A stretch of 64,000 nt of DNA, from NCBI GenBank assembly GCA_001898505.1, contig MKTZ01000016.1, positions 451,809 to 515,808 of the forward strand, in the 5' to 3' direction. A program made the translations under genes and the position numbers. Below the pieces are notes generated by a model. That model did no database searches. It saw only the letters and a list, made by a program, of their open reading frames with translations, and had not been told where the DNA came from. Positions 51,901 through 61,200 of the stretch are shown here, piece after piece; the stretch's first letter is position 1; every line of letters begins with the position of its first letter. Source of the DNA: Sphingobacteriales bacterium 50-39. Lineage in GTDB: Bacteria > Bacteroidota > Bacteroidia > Chitinophagales > Chitinophagaceae.

Positions 51901-52339
51901 GTGCGTCGGCAAAATGCCCAAAGATACCCTGGCCGGAACCGCGGGGCAGGGTCTGCAAAAATTCCTGTCCATTTATATGGATGCTCAGGTGCGCCCGCGC
52001 CGATGCATGGGTATCGAGCAGCCGGACCCGCAGGTGACAACTGTCGGCGGAAGGGAGGTCTTTTATGCCAAACAAGATGAAGAAGCTATGTTGTCTATTG
52101 CCCGCCCATCCGTCGTCCGGACCCGGCTGCGCCCAGGGCCAGTCTGCCCGTTCCTTACTCCGTCCCACGATGAAGACGCCGTCCTTTTCGAACTTATCTC
52201 CCCTACCCGGCGTCCCCGCCAGCTCCGCCACGCTGCCATCGGGCCGACCGATCTGCCAGAGCCAATGCGCGCCTGGGGTTTGGGATAGGGCAAACAAAGC
52301 AGGGATCGAGAGAACGATCAGGAGGAAGAGCCTTTTCAT
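48959..52339 (-). CDS. Secreted GH38-family alpha-mannosidase
   Basis: 1126 aa with a signal peptide (LFLLIVLSIPALFALSQ). N-terminal region to about 290 is beta-rich (sugar-binding-like). The GH38 catalytic domain starts near 297 with LPHSHNDIGYTE, the zinc-binding HxHxD variant, and contains AMISDVPGYTWG with the probable nucleophile Asp, and IRWSGHGDNAVPE. The C-terminal half holds the GH38 beta-domains (DNGVIRVTIDPATGAIASV). Hydrolyses alpha-linked mannose, for example from high-mannose N-glycans. With the adjacent GH20-like gene this suggests attack on eukaryotic or fungal glycoprotein glycans. Confidence 0.92.
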   Translation of the reverse strand: MKRLFLLIVLSIPALFALSQTPGAHWLWQIGRPDGSVAELAGTPGRGDKFEKDGVFIVGRSKERADWPWAQPGPDDGWAGNRQHSFFILFGIKDLPSADSCHLRVRLLDTHASARAHLSIHINGQEFLQTLPRGSGQGIFGHFADAHPYDLDIAFPASLLSKGDNSISITTTSGSWFIYDWLGLEAPAGITIQPVRGAVFLSGVQGLPFIARGGNAPYQPAQLSVLNTGAPGELTIKIRGMAPQQIQLAAGSQQLDLRTPVVTTDSSVVVKVEQAGRPVGERTLALQPVKVRTIYMLPHSHNDIGYTEIQTAVEKKQIDNLLKGIEYARRTKDYPDGARFVWNLEGTYVADLFLRRMSTQQKQDFLDALKDGGVALNGMYLNTLTGLCRPEELLRLFKFSTELEKQTGVKVDAAMISDVPGYTWGTVEAMAQAGIKYFSAAPNYFDRIGDILPSWENKPFYWLSQSGKEKLLVWIPYKGYALSHGSYLSPQFVASYTDALRKVNYPYGISYIRWSGHGDNAVPELEISDFVKEWNEKYIAPHFIISSTSRAFKAFEEAYGDRLPTVQGDWTGYWEDGAASSALETSGNRTSSSRLSQAETLWAMISPDKYPAARFNDAWRNVLLYSEHTWGADVSVTNPLSQKTIEQWEIKKSYADSASALSRSLLADATPGASSNASPNRDAIDVFNTNSWTRTNLVLVPAALSARGDLIKDATGAVIPSQRLSTGELAFVATDIPPYASRRYFISKTTKKTAASGEVQVVNNTLDNGVIRVTIDPATGAIASVRSHTLENNFIDSAAGAYANDYLFLHGSNLKDLQRNGPVKITLKEKGPVLATLLIESSAPGCNKLTREVRLANGFDFLEMTNILDKQRAELNPHPGDYAWANTGGKESVNFGFPFHVTDGQVHIDIPFSVMQPEKDQIPGSCKNWLEVGQWADVSNDQLGITWVTLDAPLLEVGGITATLLGGQSNPDVWRKKIEPTQKIYSWAINNHWETNYRAYQEGIITFRYALRPHSQFSPAEATRFATGLTQPLVITRALDKEHTLPLLTVSNNDVIVQALKPSEDGKAWIITLFNSSGRQAATSLQWSAQTGAMHYSNTAELPLAPVQRDIDIAPWDLVTVRVERP

Positions 52340-52788
52340 AATGCAAGTATATTAGAATGTTCAAACATACTAAATTTTTCTCAACCTAGAAAAAATGGCC
52401 CGAAAACCATTTTTGAGTGATTTGAAATGCTAATATTATCAGTATAATGTTCCGCTATTTTTAGCATTTTCGTGGTTACTCATTTAGATTCTACTCTGGA
52501 GCTGAGGTTGAAAAAGCAGTTATGCCATGGTGTGCTTGTCTCCGCATACAAATTCCCGTAAATACGTTAACAAAAGGTGCGCCTTGTTTGCTTGGGTATG
52601 CGATAATCACCGGCCAATTTATTCCTATCCCAATGAGAAGTATATGGACTATCTTCAAGAAATGGATAGTCCAAGTTAATATGCAGCAAATTATTGAAAT
52701 TATCGTTTAATCGTGCTTGAGCAGTCGCGTCATGGTCCTTTGAAAAGACAATGTATGCAAATCTCATTTAAAATACAGGCCGTTTTAA
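52340..52788. other. Gene-free AT-rich region beside the GH38 gene
   Basis: About 450 bp, AT-rich. Contains the dyad AAAAATGG/CCATTTTT (52391-52398 with 52407-52414), which could be a weak terminator or operator upstream of the GH38 gene. Short frames on both strands (for example minus 52567-52767) are not clearly real. It marks the boundary between the glycosidase genes and the IS/toxin locus. Confidence 0.4.
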
Positions 52789-53193
52789 TATCTTAAATAC
52801 CTGCTTCGACTCGTCCCCCATAACAAAATGAGCGGAAGAAAGCTCCTTAGTAGTAGAACTCCAAAAGGGAAAAATCCGCTAGCCATAGCACTACGACAGG
52901 CCGCAAATAGTATCGGCAATCAAAAAACCCATCCACTTACTCCATTTTTCAAACGAATAGCTTATAAAAAAGGACGCAATGCCGCAATCACTGCTACTGC
53001 CCGAAAACTCGCCGTCATTATTTGGAATATGATCATCAAAAGCCAGCATTATATCCAACATGATCTCCAAACCCTCACCGAAAAAAGAAAAAATGCACAA
53101 ATTCTCAATATCAAAAAACGCTTATTCAGGCTCAATCTCACCGAAACAGAAATGAATACAATATTTCAAAAAACCTCACTCTCAGTCACTTAG
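52789..53193 (+). pseudogene. C-terminal remnant of an IS110-family transposase
   Basis: The frame opens after a stop at 52786-52788 and runs to 53193. VPHNKMSGRKLLSSRTPKGK, then ALRQAANSIG, PFFKRIAYKKG and ITATARKLAVIIWNMI match the C-terminal Tnp (IS116/IS110/IS902) domain of IS110-family transposases. The N-terminal RuvC-like DEDD part is missing, so the element is inactive. IS110 elements lack terminal inverted repeats, so the ends cannot be drawn. It lies right next to the immunity gene of the RHS locus. Confidence 0.75.
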
Positions 53194-53216
53194 CTGCTAG
53201 TTGTACAGAAAATATA

Positions 53217-53480
53217 TTAAGGTTGAAACTCAGCCCTTATTTTGGCTGAGATTAGCAGCTTTGCAACAATTCCAAGAATTTCCTGTTTCTTTATGTCAGG
53301 AAGGGGCTCATCCCCTTCTTTATAATGTCTCACGGAATTGGCATACACCACCAAGTCATAGGTAGGTCCAACCAACATTTCACAATCGATAAAATATTTC
53401 TTCTTTCTATCTTGATAAATCATTCCGGCCCTTCCCAAAATCTTAATGGAATGACCTTCATTGTCTTTAGCATCCTTCAT
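53217..53480 (-). CDS. Immunity protein candidate (Imm74-like) for the RHS toxin
   Basis: 87 aa. GRAGMIYQDRKKKYFIDCEML, VVYANSVRHY and a C-terminal helix KKQEILGIVAKLL match, from memory, the Imm74-type immunity family (a G-x-I-x-Y, F-I-D-x-E-L, Y-x-x-S-I/V pattern). It starts 5 bp after the stop of the RHS gene, the normal place for a cognate immunity gene. No signal peptide, so it protects in the cytoplasm. Codon composition is AT-rich like the toxin tip. Confidence 0.75.
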   Translation of the reverse strand: MKDAKDNEGHSIKILGRAGMIYQDRKKKYFIDCEMLVGPTYDLVVYANSVRHYKEGDEPLPDIKKQEILGIVAKLLISAKIRAEFQP

Positions 53481-53485
53481 TTTAA

Positions 53486-56400
53486 TTATTTTGCAATGTG
53501 GGTCACTACTTCAACTCCCTTCTCGTCTAATACTTTTTTCTCTATATTCAACCAGATACTTTCAGCTCTTGGTCCAGCTGCTGTTGTAAAAAAATGAACC
53601 GTCCCTTCAGCTCCGTTTGCAAAAGATTTGGAAGCCGCTTCCCACAGTGGTTTAGTAAGATCGTACGAGGTTAAGTTCGTGAGCGTGGTTAAAATTTTCC
53701 CTTTCATAGTCATCTCTAAAGTTTTCATTCCATTGACATAGGCATATTCAGCGGCGGCCTTGCCCGCGACATTCAATCCGCCGGACCAAAATACCCTACC
53801 TACAACTACACCTCTTTTGAGACGAAATAATTTTAAGGCTGCCTTACCAACCTTTCCAGCTATATTTAATTCACCTACCGGTAGCAGCCAGCTTCCATAG
53901 TCTGCAACATTAGAATAAAATTCTCGCTGCATTTGGTCAGCCCGCTCTAAACCTTTTTGAGCAGCATCATAAACAAGGAGCCAATCCCTCAAACCTTTAT
54001 CCTTTACTCTATCAAGTGGAATACCGCGCTTAATTAACGACCAATAAGTGTTTTGCAAGGCCTCCTGAGAATGTTTTGCCGTAACTACCGCCGGCGCAAG
54101 ATCCCGATCTCTATGAACCACTTCACCATTGAAGGTAGTATCCTTTAACCCTAACGGGTCATTCCTCGATATTGGGTTATCGCTTCCAAATGAATAAGGC
54201 GACCAAGAAAGGCTAATCTCTCCAAATTCGTCAATCTGTTCAAATCTTCCCAATTGAGGGTCATACATTCTATGAATTGCGTCGTAAGTCTCAAGACCGC
54301 TGCCGTCACTAAACTCTTGACTTTGTAAATCATTTCCGCCATTATACTTGTACCGATTTCGAATATAGTGGGATTTCAGTGCCTTATCACTGATTCCCGC
54401 CATGGTAAGCCCAAATGGATAATAATGATCTTCCTCCAACATGGCCCCTCGGGTATGCGTCACCTGCAAATTATCAAAGAACGCGTCGACATTTTGTGTC
54501 TCATTGCTCAGGTAAATATACAAATATCCGCTCTTTGTCACCGGCAAATTCATCAGCACATGCTTCTTAAGGATCGTGTCGCTTCCCACCTGGTCAAATC
54601 CGCTGCTTTCCGCCACATAATTGAACTGGTTGTCAAATAATACCCAGTTGACAAAGGCATGCGGCTTGCTGCTGTTGATGGATGACCCGGTATCCTCCAG
54701 GAATTGCGTGATATTGCTGCTCAATGGGACGCTGTTGGTCTGAAGCGCTGAGGCAGACGGGTGCCCTCCGCCCGGTAAGTTCCCGACTCCGCTGATCAAA
54801 GAAGCCAAAATATCTGTCAACGGATTCGCGAGCGCACCTGGTGTCGCTCCATTCAGTCGATACCAACTGCTCACCCGGATGCTGAACTGATCGCCGGCCA
54901 TCACCTTTAGGGTAATACCCGGACCGATCTTCGGGCCGGTGGCTCCGCCCAGATGGGCGACTTTGTTGTTGGGATTGGTCGTCGTGTCGGTGGGGTAGCC
55001 GGCTGGCAAGCTTGACCTGGTATTGGAGAGATTGCTGTAATAGAGATTCTCCCGGGCACTGTCCGCTACTTCCATGGTGGCTGCGATATATTTATCCGAC
55101 TCCTGTTCGTCCGTCAGCACCATCCGGGTATTGCCCAAGTGATCTTTGATGAAGTAGTCGTACTTAAAGCTCGCCCGAGGCTGTCCGGTCGTCGTGTCGG
55201 TAACGACCCTCACCCGGCCTTCTTCCTGCCCAAAGAACTGCAAGGTGTCGGCTGGATTGCTGCCGGTATAGGTATTCTTTCCCTGGTATTGGAAACTTCC
55301 CATATACGCCGTATGGGTTTGGACATTCCCTACACTGTCCATGGTCCGTTTCTCCAGCTTGTTACCTGTGGCATCGTAGATATACGTGATCGTACCCTTG
55401 GTGCCGGTGGCGCTCCTTACTTTGATTTGCCAGGGCAGGTTCAGGTGATTATAGGTAATGCCATCTGCTGCGGATGAACCAATGTCCTTGTTCAGATCAC
55501 GCGTCATGTTCCCATTGACATCGTAGGCATAGTCGATGGCACTCGTCGTCTTGCCGGTACTATAGGGGCTAAGTGCCGATATCCGGAAGTCCCCCATTGT
55601 CGTTTGTGCATCATTGCGGCCGTCGATGACGCCCTTGAGCTTATTGGTATTGGTATAGTAGGTATATTGCAGCGAGTCGATCAAATGGCTGCCACCCAGC
55701 TGCCAGCCGGATTGCAGCATGGTTCGGATATTCCCATTCTCGTCATACGCCGAGTCTCCATTGACACCGTTACCCATCACCGCGGAAAAGTCGACGCCCG
55801 CTGTCCGGTCCCAGTTGCTGCCGCTGTATTGGTTGAAGTCGGCGGCTAAGAAACGGTTCGCGGCGTCGTAGGCAAAGCCATAGGCCCGTTGGACACCATC
55901 GCCTTTGCTCCGCCATTTCGTGCCGCCTATATTCCCATTCAGCTGGTTATTCGCAAAACCCCAGTCATAGCTCAGCTCCATCCCGAACCAGCGACTGTTT
56001 GCTTGATGACTGTTGTCGTTGTTAGCATAATCCTTGTTGATCCCTTTCAGCCATCCCCGGATAGTATAGCTGTAATCCAAGGTTTCCAGGAAACTGCCGT
56101 CGGTAGGTAATTGCCCCAGGCGCTTCTCCTTCAGCTGCCCCATCTGGTCATAATCGCTCCGGGCCAGGAGACGCTTGGTGCTGTCGGCATCGTTGATGGT
56201 CTTATACACTTCCAACAACCGGTTGGCATGATCGTAGTTCAGGTTCGTCTTGATATGGGTGGTGCCGTTGGTGGTGGCGTTGGGATTGTTATGCGCGAGG
56301 TAGCTGGCAATGACCTGCCCGGTAAAATTATACAGATTGGTCACCGTATCCCGTCCGCCCCGGTAGTTATCTCCCTGGGTTTGGATCATTCGTAGCCTGT

Positions 56401-58144
56401 CATCAAAATAATGAGCGGTCGTGAGCCACTTCCCTTTGGTCAGGTCGTTGGGGTCTTCGAGCACCCGTACGCGCGTACCGGTTATCTGTCCGAGAGTCTG
56501 TACCGCCTGTTGGTCCGTCGAGGAAGGAAGTACTTCTACATGGGTATTGGTGCCGGCGTCTAACCGACTGTTATAGGCAGTGGTATATGGCCGGTCGGTC
56601 AGCTGGCTATAGTCATCATAAAAAGTCAGCGTCAATGGAATAAAACTATTCCCCGAGGGCAAGGGATTATCCAACACCTGTACCGTATCGCTAAAAGGAG
56701 TACCGGCACTGTCCGGCACGATCTCCGCCGTAAAATCCGGGTTGTCCGGCGTCTCGAATCCGGTGTTCAGGGTAATCTCCTGCAAAGCCCGCTGGTCACC
56801 ATTGCTCGTAGCGGCCAGGGTCAGGCTTTGCGGGGTGCTGGCCACTCCGCTGCCATTCACCGTCACCGGACTACTGGTCTGGGTGCCGCTGTGGGCCGTT
56901 ACATATTGCTGCAACTGGCCGGGATTGCCGCTGTAGGTCAGCATGCCCGTGGTCGTCGGCCGGTTCTTGTCGTCGTATAAGGTTGTCATCCATTGATTGC
57001 GGGCTCGCATGTTCCCATCCTGGGTGTACACCAACCGATCCCGCAGGTCATAGATCATGTAATTCCAGGCGGCACCGGGGACCTTTTTGGCAGACATGCG
57101 TTTACGCCCGTCGTATTCATATCGAAAACAAAGCTCGTTGATGGTCGTTGTGTCGGCAGGCAGGTTCCAGCTATTACCATAGGCAATGGTCACTGCCTTG
57201 GGGGAAAGCACAAACCGCAGCTGGTTCAGAACGTCATAGACATAATAAGTACAAAGCCAGCCATGATACCCAGAAAAGTCACTCGCGACCGTATTCAGCT
57301 GCACTTTCTTTAGCACTACCTGTCCCTCCATGTCCTTATATTCTACCACCGCATGTCCTTGTTCGTCGAGGGTGATGTTCTTGAACAACTGTCCGGCAGG
57401 ATAATAGCCGGCCGCCGTGGGGATATTCGTGGTAATATCATTACCCACATAGGTCAGGGTGTCGTTGGAAATATTCCAGATGACCACGCTGTCGGCTGCC
57501 GTATTGACGAGGTATTGCTGCGAGACACCGACCCCGCTACCCGCCCAGCTATTGCCGGGGGCCATCGTTTTCAGTACCCGGTTGAGGGGAGAGGCTTCGT
57601 ATTGAATCTGGCTGTAATATACCTGCTCCCCTGTATAGGCCGGTTGTTCTGCGGGGTAGCTATTTTGATAGAAATTCTGTTGATCCGTAAAAGGGTCGCG
57701 CTTAAATCCGCCGTCGCTGTTGTTGCCCGGTGTCTGCACATAGGGTTGGTATTTATAGACCTCCCTGCCAAAAGGATCATATACCACGGGGGTGACCAGA
57801 TCCAACGGCTGGCTCCCTGGTGTTGCTTGCCGGACCACCGTCTGTAACGGACGTCCCAGCCCGTCAAAATATTGCGCTGTCTCTTTTACATCTACATACG
57901 TGGCAGCATCAAAGGTGATCGTATCGGTGATCATTCCCATGGCGTCCCGGACTTTTACCCAGTTTACCTTGGGGGAGACCCCACTGGTCGTATAGCCGGA
58001 CGGTGTGGTCGCTACCGTCCCGGTTGGGGCAGGTACCTGTGTAGCAGAAGTTGGCTTGTTCGAAGGGGCCTGAGCTAAAACAGTCGAAGAACATCCAGCC
58101 ATCCAGGCCAATGTCCAGAAAAAGCGAACCAGTTTACTTGACAT
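53486..58144 (-). CDS. RHS-repeat polymorphic toxin with CD38-like NADase C-terminus
   Basis: 1552 aa from ATG 58144 (a GTG 39 bp upstream is possible). Signal peptide near MAGCSSTVLAQ, DUF6443-like N-terminal domain, a long series of YD/RHS repeats, and an RHS core ending near residue 1333 with RMYDPQLGRFEQIDEF and NPLG-type DPLGL. The variable tip (1334-1552) ends in a domain with VFWSGG (Trp1453, Ser1454), TLEMT (Glu1477), PLWEAASKSFA (Trp1501) and IWLNIE (Glu1535). These align in order with human CD38 Trp125, Glu146, Trp189 and Glu226 of the ADP-ribosyl cyclase/NADase active site. Predicted effector: NAD depletion in competitors. Tip DNA is visibly more AT-rich than the core. Immunity gene follows. 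Confidence 0.9.
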   Translation of the reverse strand: MSSKLVRFFWTLAWMAGCSSTVLAQAPSNKPTSATQVPAPTGTVATTPSGYTTSGVSPKVNWVKVRDAMGMITDTITFDAATYVDVKETAQYFDGLGRPLQTVVRQATPGSQPLDLVTPVVYDPFGREVYKYQPYVQTPGNNSDGGFKRDPFTDQQNFYQNSYPAEQPAYTGEQVYYSQIQYEASPLNRVLKTMAPGNSWAGSGVGVSQQYLVNTAADSVVIWNISNDTLTYVGNDITTNIPTAAGYYPAGQLFKNITLDEQGHAVVEYKDMEGQVVLKKVQLNTVASDFSGYHGWLCTYYVYDVLNQLRFVLSPKAVTIAYGNSWNLPADTTTINELCFRYEYDGRKRMSAKKVPGAAWNYMIYDLRDRLVYTQDGNMRARNQWMTTLYDDKNRPTTTGMLTYSGNPGQLQQYVTAHSGTQTSSPVTVNGSGVASTPQSLTLAATSNGDQRALQEITLNTGFETPDNPDFTAEIVPDSAGTPFSDTVQVLDNPLPSGNSFIPLTLTFYDDYSQLTDRPYTTAYNSRLDAGTNTHVEVLPSSTDQQAVQTLGQITGTRVRVLEDPNDLTKGKWLTTAHYFDDRLRMIQTQGDNYRGGRDTVTNLYNFTGQVIASYLAHNNPNATTNGTTHIKTNLNYDHANRLLEVYKTINDADSTKRLLARSDYDQMGQLKEKRLGQLPTDGSFLETLDYSYTIRGWLKGINKDYANNDNSHQANSRWFGMELSYDWGFANNQLNGNIGGTKWRSKGDGVQRAYGFAYDAANRFLAADFNQYSGSNWDRTAGVDFSAVMGNGVNGDSAYDENGNIRTMLQSGWQLGGSHLIDSLQYTYYTNTNKLKGVIDGRNDAQTTMGDFRISALSPYSTGKTTSAIDYAYDVNGNMTRDLNKDIGSSAADGITYNHLNLPWQIKVRSATGTKGTITYIYDATGNKLEKRTMDSVGNVQTHTAYMGSFQYQGKNTYTGSNPADTLQFFGQEEGRVRVVTDTTTGQPRASFKYDYFIKDHLGNTRMVLTDEQESDKYIAATMEVADSARENLYYSNLSNTRSSLPAGYPTDTTTNPNNKVAHLGGATGPKIGPGITLKVMAGDQFSIRVSSWYRLNGATPGALANPLTDILASLISGVGNLPGGGHPSASALQTNSVPLSSNITQFLEDTGSSINSSKPHAFVNWVLFDNQFNYVAESSGFDQVGSDTILKKHVLMNLPVTKSGYLYIYLSNETQNVDAFFDNLQVTHTRGAMLEEDHYYPFGLTMAGISDKALKSHYIRNRYKYNGGNDLQSQEFSDGSGLETYDAIHRMYDPQLGRFEQIDEFGEISLSWSPYSFGSDNPISRNDPLGLKDTTFNGEVVHRDRDLAPAVVTAKHSQEALQNTYWSLIKRGIPLDRVKDKGLRDWLLVYDAAQKGLERADQMQREFYSNVADYGSWLLPVGELNIAGKVGKAALKLFRLKRGVVVGRVFWSGGLNVAGKAAAEYAYVNGMKTLEMTMKGKILTTLTNLTSYDLTKPLWEAASKSFANGAEGTVHFFTTAAGPRAESIWLNIEKKVLDEKGVEVVTHIAK

Positions 58145-58226
58145 AGCGCATAAATTACTTCGTAAATTCAAATTATTTTTCACAGATCAATCTATAATGA
58201 TGAACAATATATCTAGCTTCTTTTCG

Positions 58227-61200
58227 CTAATTACCACTATCTACCACTACTGACCATCCCATAGCATTCAATGTGGCTACCGCATTGTCACTTGCTGCGC
58301 TTCTATTCGATCCTCCGCTAAAAATCAATATTGATCCATTGCGTACATTTTTTCCGGCACCCGCGGCTATTTGATTGATGGCATTATCGATCACTGAGAT
58401 TCCTATTGGAATGGGTGGATTATTATTAAGATCATTTGAATGTTTTTGATTGTCCGCAACCAACCAGAAATATGTTAAGTTTACGAGAGGACTCAAATCT
58501 TCATGACTCCATTGTTCATCACTAATCAAAAGACTTCTAAGATTAGTAAAGTAGGTATTCCAATCACTCCTTACGCGGCTTATTTTAAAGGTTGAATCGA
58601 CATATCCTTTTTGATAATAGTTCCATGGCGTCCCATAAAATTTCAATTCCTGCAAGTTTTTATTTTGCTTCAGGAAATCCTGACTGAAATTTAGATTGTG
58701 GTTAGGCAATATGTTGCCATACCCAGCAACTCCAAATCCTAATATTGAACTAATAGAGTTCCAATTGTATATTTGCCCTGTTGTTTGCACCGAGGAATCC
58801 TGGTACATATAGAAAGACAAATACTTAATATTCTGCTGAATATTTCCCCTGAAATTCTTTAGATAAGGTACTGTGCCAGTGGACATGCTCAAAATTGGTG
58901 AACCTGAAGCCTCTTCGTTATGATAAACAGCAATTGTTTTGGTGGATGTATTGCTATAAGAATGAGATAATGTCGCATATCCGGCCGGTATTGGCATACT
59001 GCTACCATCGCCAAAATCGACATATACTCCATTGCTCCCCGATACTCCATCGATAACATTACCAGAAAAATCATATTGATAGTATCTACAACCTGTAACG
59101 GCCGCAGGCAGTGCCTGACCCGCGTTGAGTGTGCAATTAAAATGCAACGAATCCCCTCCCGCTGACAAGGCTCCAATACGACTGTCGGCTGTATCGTTGT
59201 TCCACAGGGTAACGTATTGAGACGGACCGGCGGCATTGCCCAACAATTTGCCGCGCAAATTGAATACGCCGACAGGATACCCGAGCGTATTGGTACCTGC
59301 CAAGGTCTGCATGGTCAGGATATAGCAGTTGGCACCGCATCCGCTGTTACCCTGGTATTGGTAGTCTATCGACTTGATGATATTATAATCCTGGTCCCGG
59401 ATGCGTTTCAGTCGCTGAAATCCGTCGTATTCGTAATAGGTGATCCTGTTGCCGATATCGCAGGCGCTGGTCATACCTACCAATGGCTGGTAGGTATAGG
59501 TTGTCATCTGAGCTTGGGCGGGATACAAACGCAGCTCATCAATACTGCCACTACCGCTGATCGTTACGCTGGTCTGCCCTGTTATCTTATGCATATAATA
59601 TGTCCAGGAAGTGCCATTAATAGTGATCGTCTTCCCTTTCACAGGAAATCCCGACAATGTCCCCGGAATGGCATAAGCATTTGAGTTGTTGCCTGACCAA
59701 TAAGAAACGACATAAGTGACGCTGGATGACAAGCCTGTCTTCGTGATATTACCATTGTTGAGATAATAAGATTTTTGGCCTGTGACGGCATTATGAATAG
59801 AATCCCTTGCCATAGAAGGAACCGTCCAGTTGCCATTAGCGGACGTTTCAAAACTGGTATAGGCAATTTCGTTAATCCCGGCATTTACAATTTTAGCAAC
59901 AGGATAGGCACTGTCATAATCCCACATATAGGTTTGATAGATATCATTTGCTTTGTGTGCCTGCAAAAGATTCCCATATCTGTCATGGCTGTCAAAATAT
60001 GCCTGAATCTTATATCGGCTGTCTGCGACAATAGCACCCCCCTGCACAGTCGCGGCCGTAAAATCGGTCATTGGTGCCTGGTTTTCTATGGCTATAACCT
60101 TGTCCAAAAAGGGAACCAGTGGGTTGTAGACGGAAAAAGTCGAACTGCGTAAAACAGGCTGATTAATACCATTGGTCAGATAGGTGCTCGATTCAATGAC
60201 CTTGTCCTGGATAGAGCGCTGCTGCAAAAGTTTGATGCCCGCGCTGGTATTATCCGCCGCCGTCACTCCTGAAAAATCATCCGGATATTTATTCTTGACA
60301 GAAATAAGATTGCCTTTGCTATCATAGGTATCCGTGCCGGTGACCAGCAAATGCGAATTGTTTCCATATGTATAGCTTGTAGTGGAAGATAAAGGATTAT
60401 TGCCGTTGTCATCATAAACAACCTCAGTAGTTGCTGTCTTTTGAACCCAACCTGTTATCAGATTGTAATATGCATAGGCAAAGTCGACCGGAAGGTCAGT
60501 ATTGCTCGTAGAAGGGAATATGAGCCCGTTATAGTAGGTGCCACAAGGATAATTGACTGTACGCATCTTTTTAACCCGCATACCCGTCATTGTATTAAAA
60601 CGCCTAGTGCTGTCATTATCATTGAATTCATATGAATTTGTTATAGACTTGATCCTTATGTAGCTACCATCGGTACGCTTCTTAAAAACATTGGTATACA
60701 AAGGCAACCCTCTCTTGTATTCGTAAGAATTTAGTGGCGTGGAAGGATTCAGGATCGAGCCGCCCGGCCAGTAGTATCTGTCAAAGACGAAGGCATTCAG
60801 GACATCCGGAGTAAACGTAAAACTGTAGCTGGTAAACCCCTTGTCCGTGCCGGCGGCATCAATATCCTGTTCCGTGACATCAGTGTAGCCAACGGGTGAA
60901 CCCTGGGTAAAACCCAATATGGACTGGCTACTGCTTGTAATTTCCTTGTATTTCACATATAGGGTGCCGCAGATGTCCCCACAAAGTGGATCTGTGAAAC
61001 AAGATGTCTGTCGGTATATCTCCTCACCATACTGATGGACATACCTGGGATAAATAAGCAATTTTCCCGGTGCATAACTGTATTTCTTGGCAGCGACAAA
61101 TATACCATTGCTGTAATTGGTGATCTGCTTGATCCTTAATCCCCCGGCAATTGGCGATGTGTTCACAGCCGAATAAGTACTATATACCAAATGAGCTGTA

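Noticed and set aside
52567..52767. 66-codon minus-strand frame with ATG start between the GH38 gene and the IS remnant
   Set aside because: Looks moderately protein-like but has no recognisable family, no supporting neighbour and lies in a decayed AT-rich region; not enough to call a gene.
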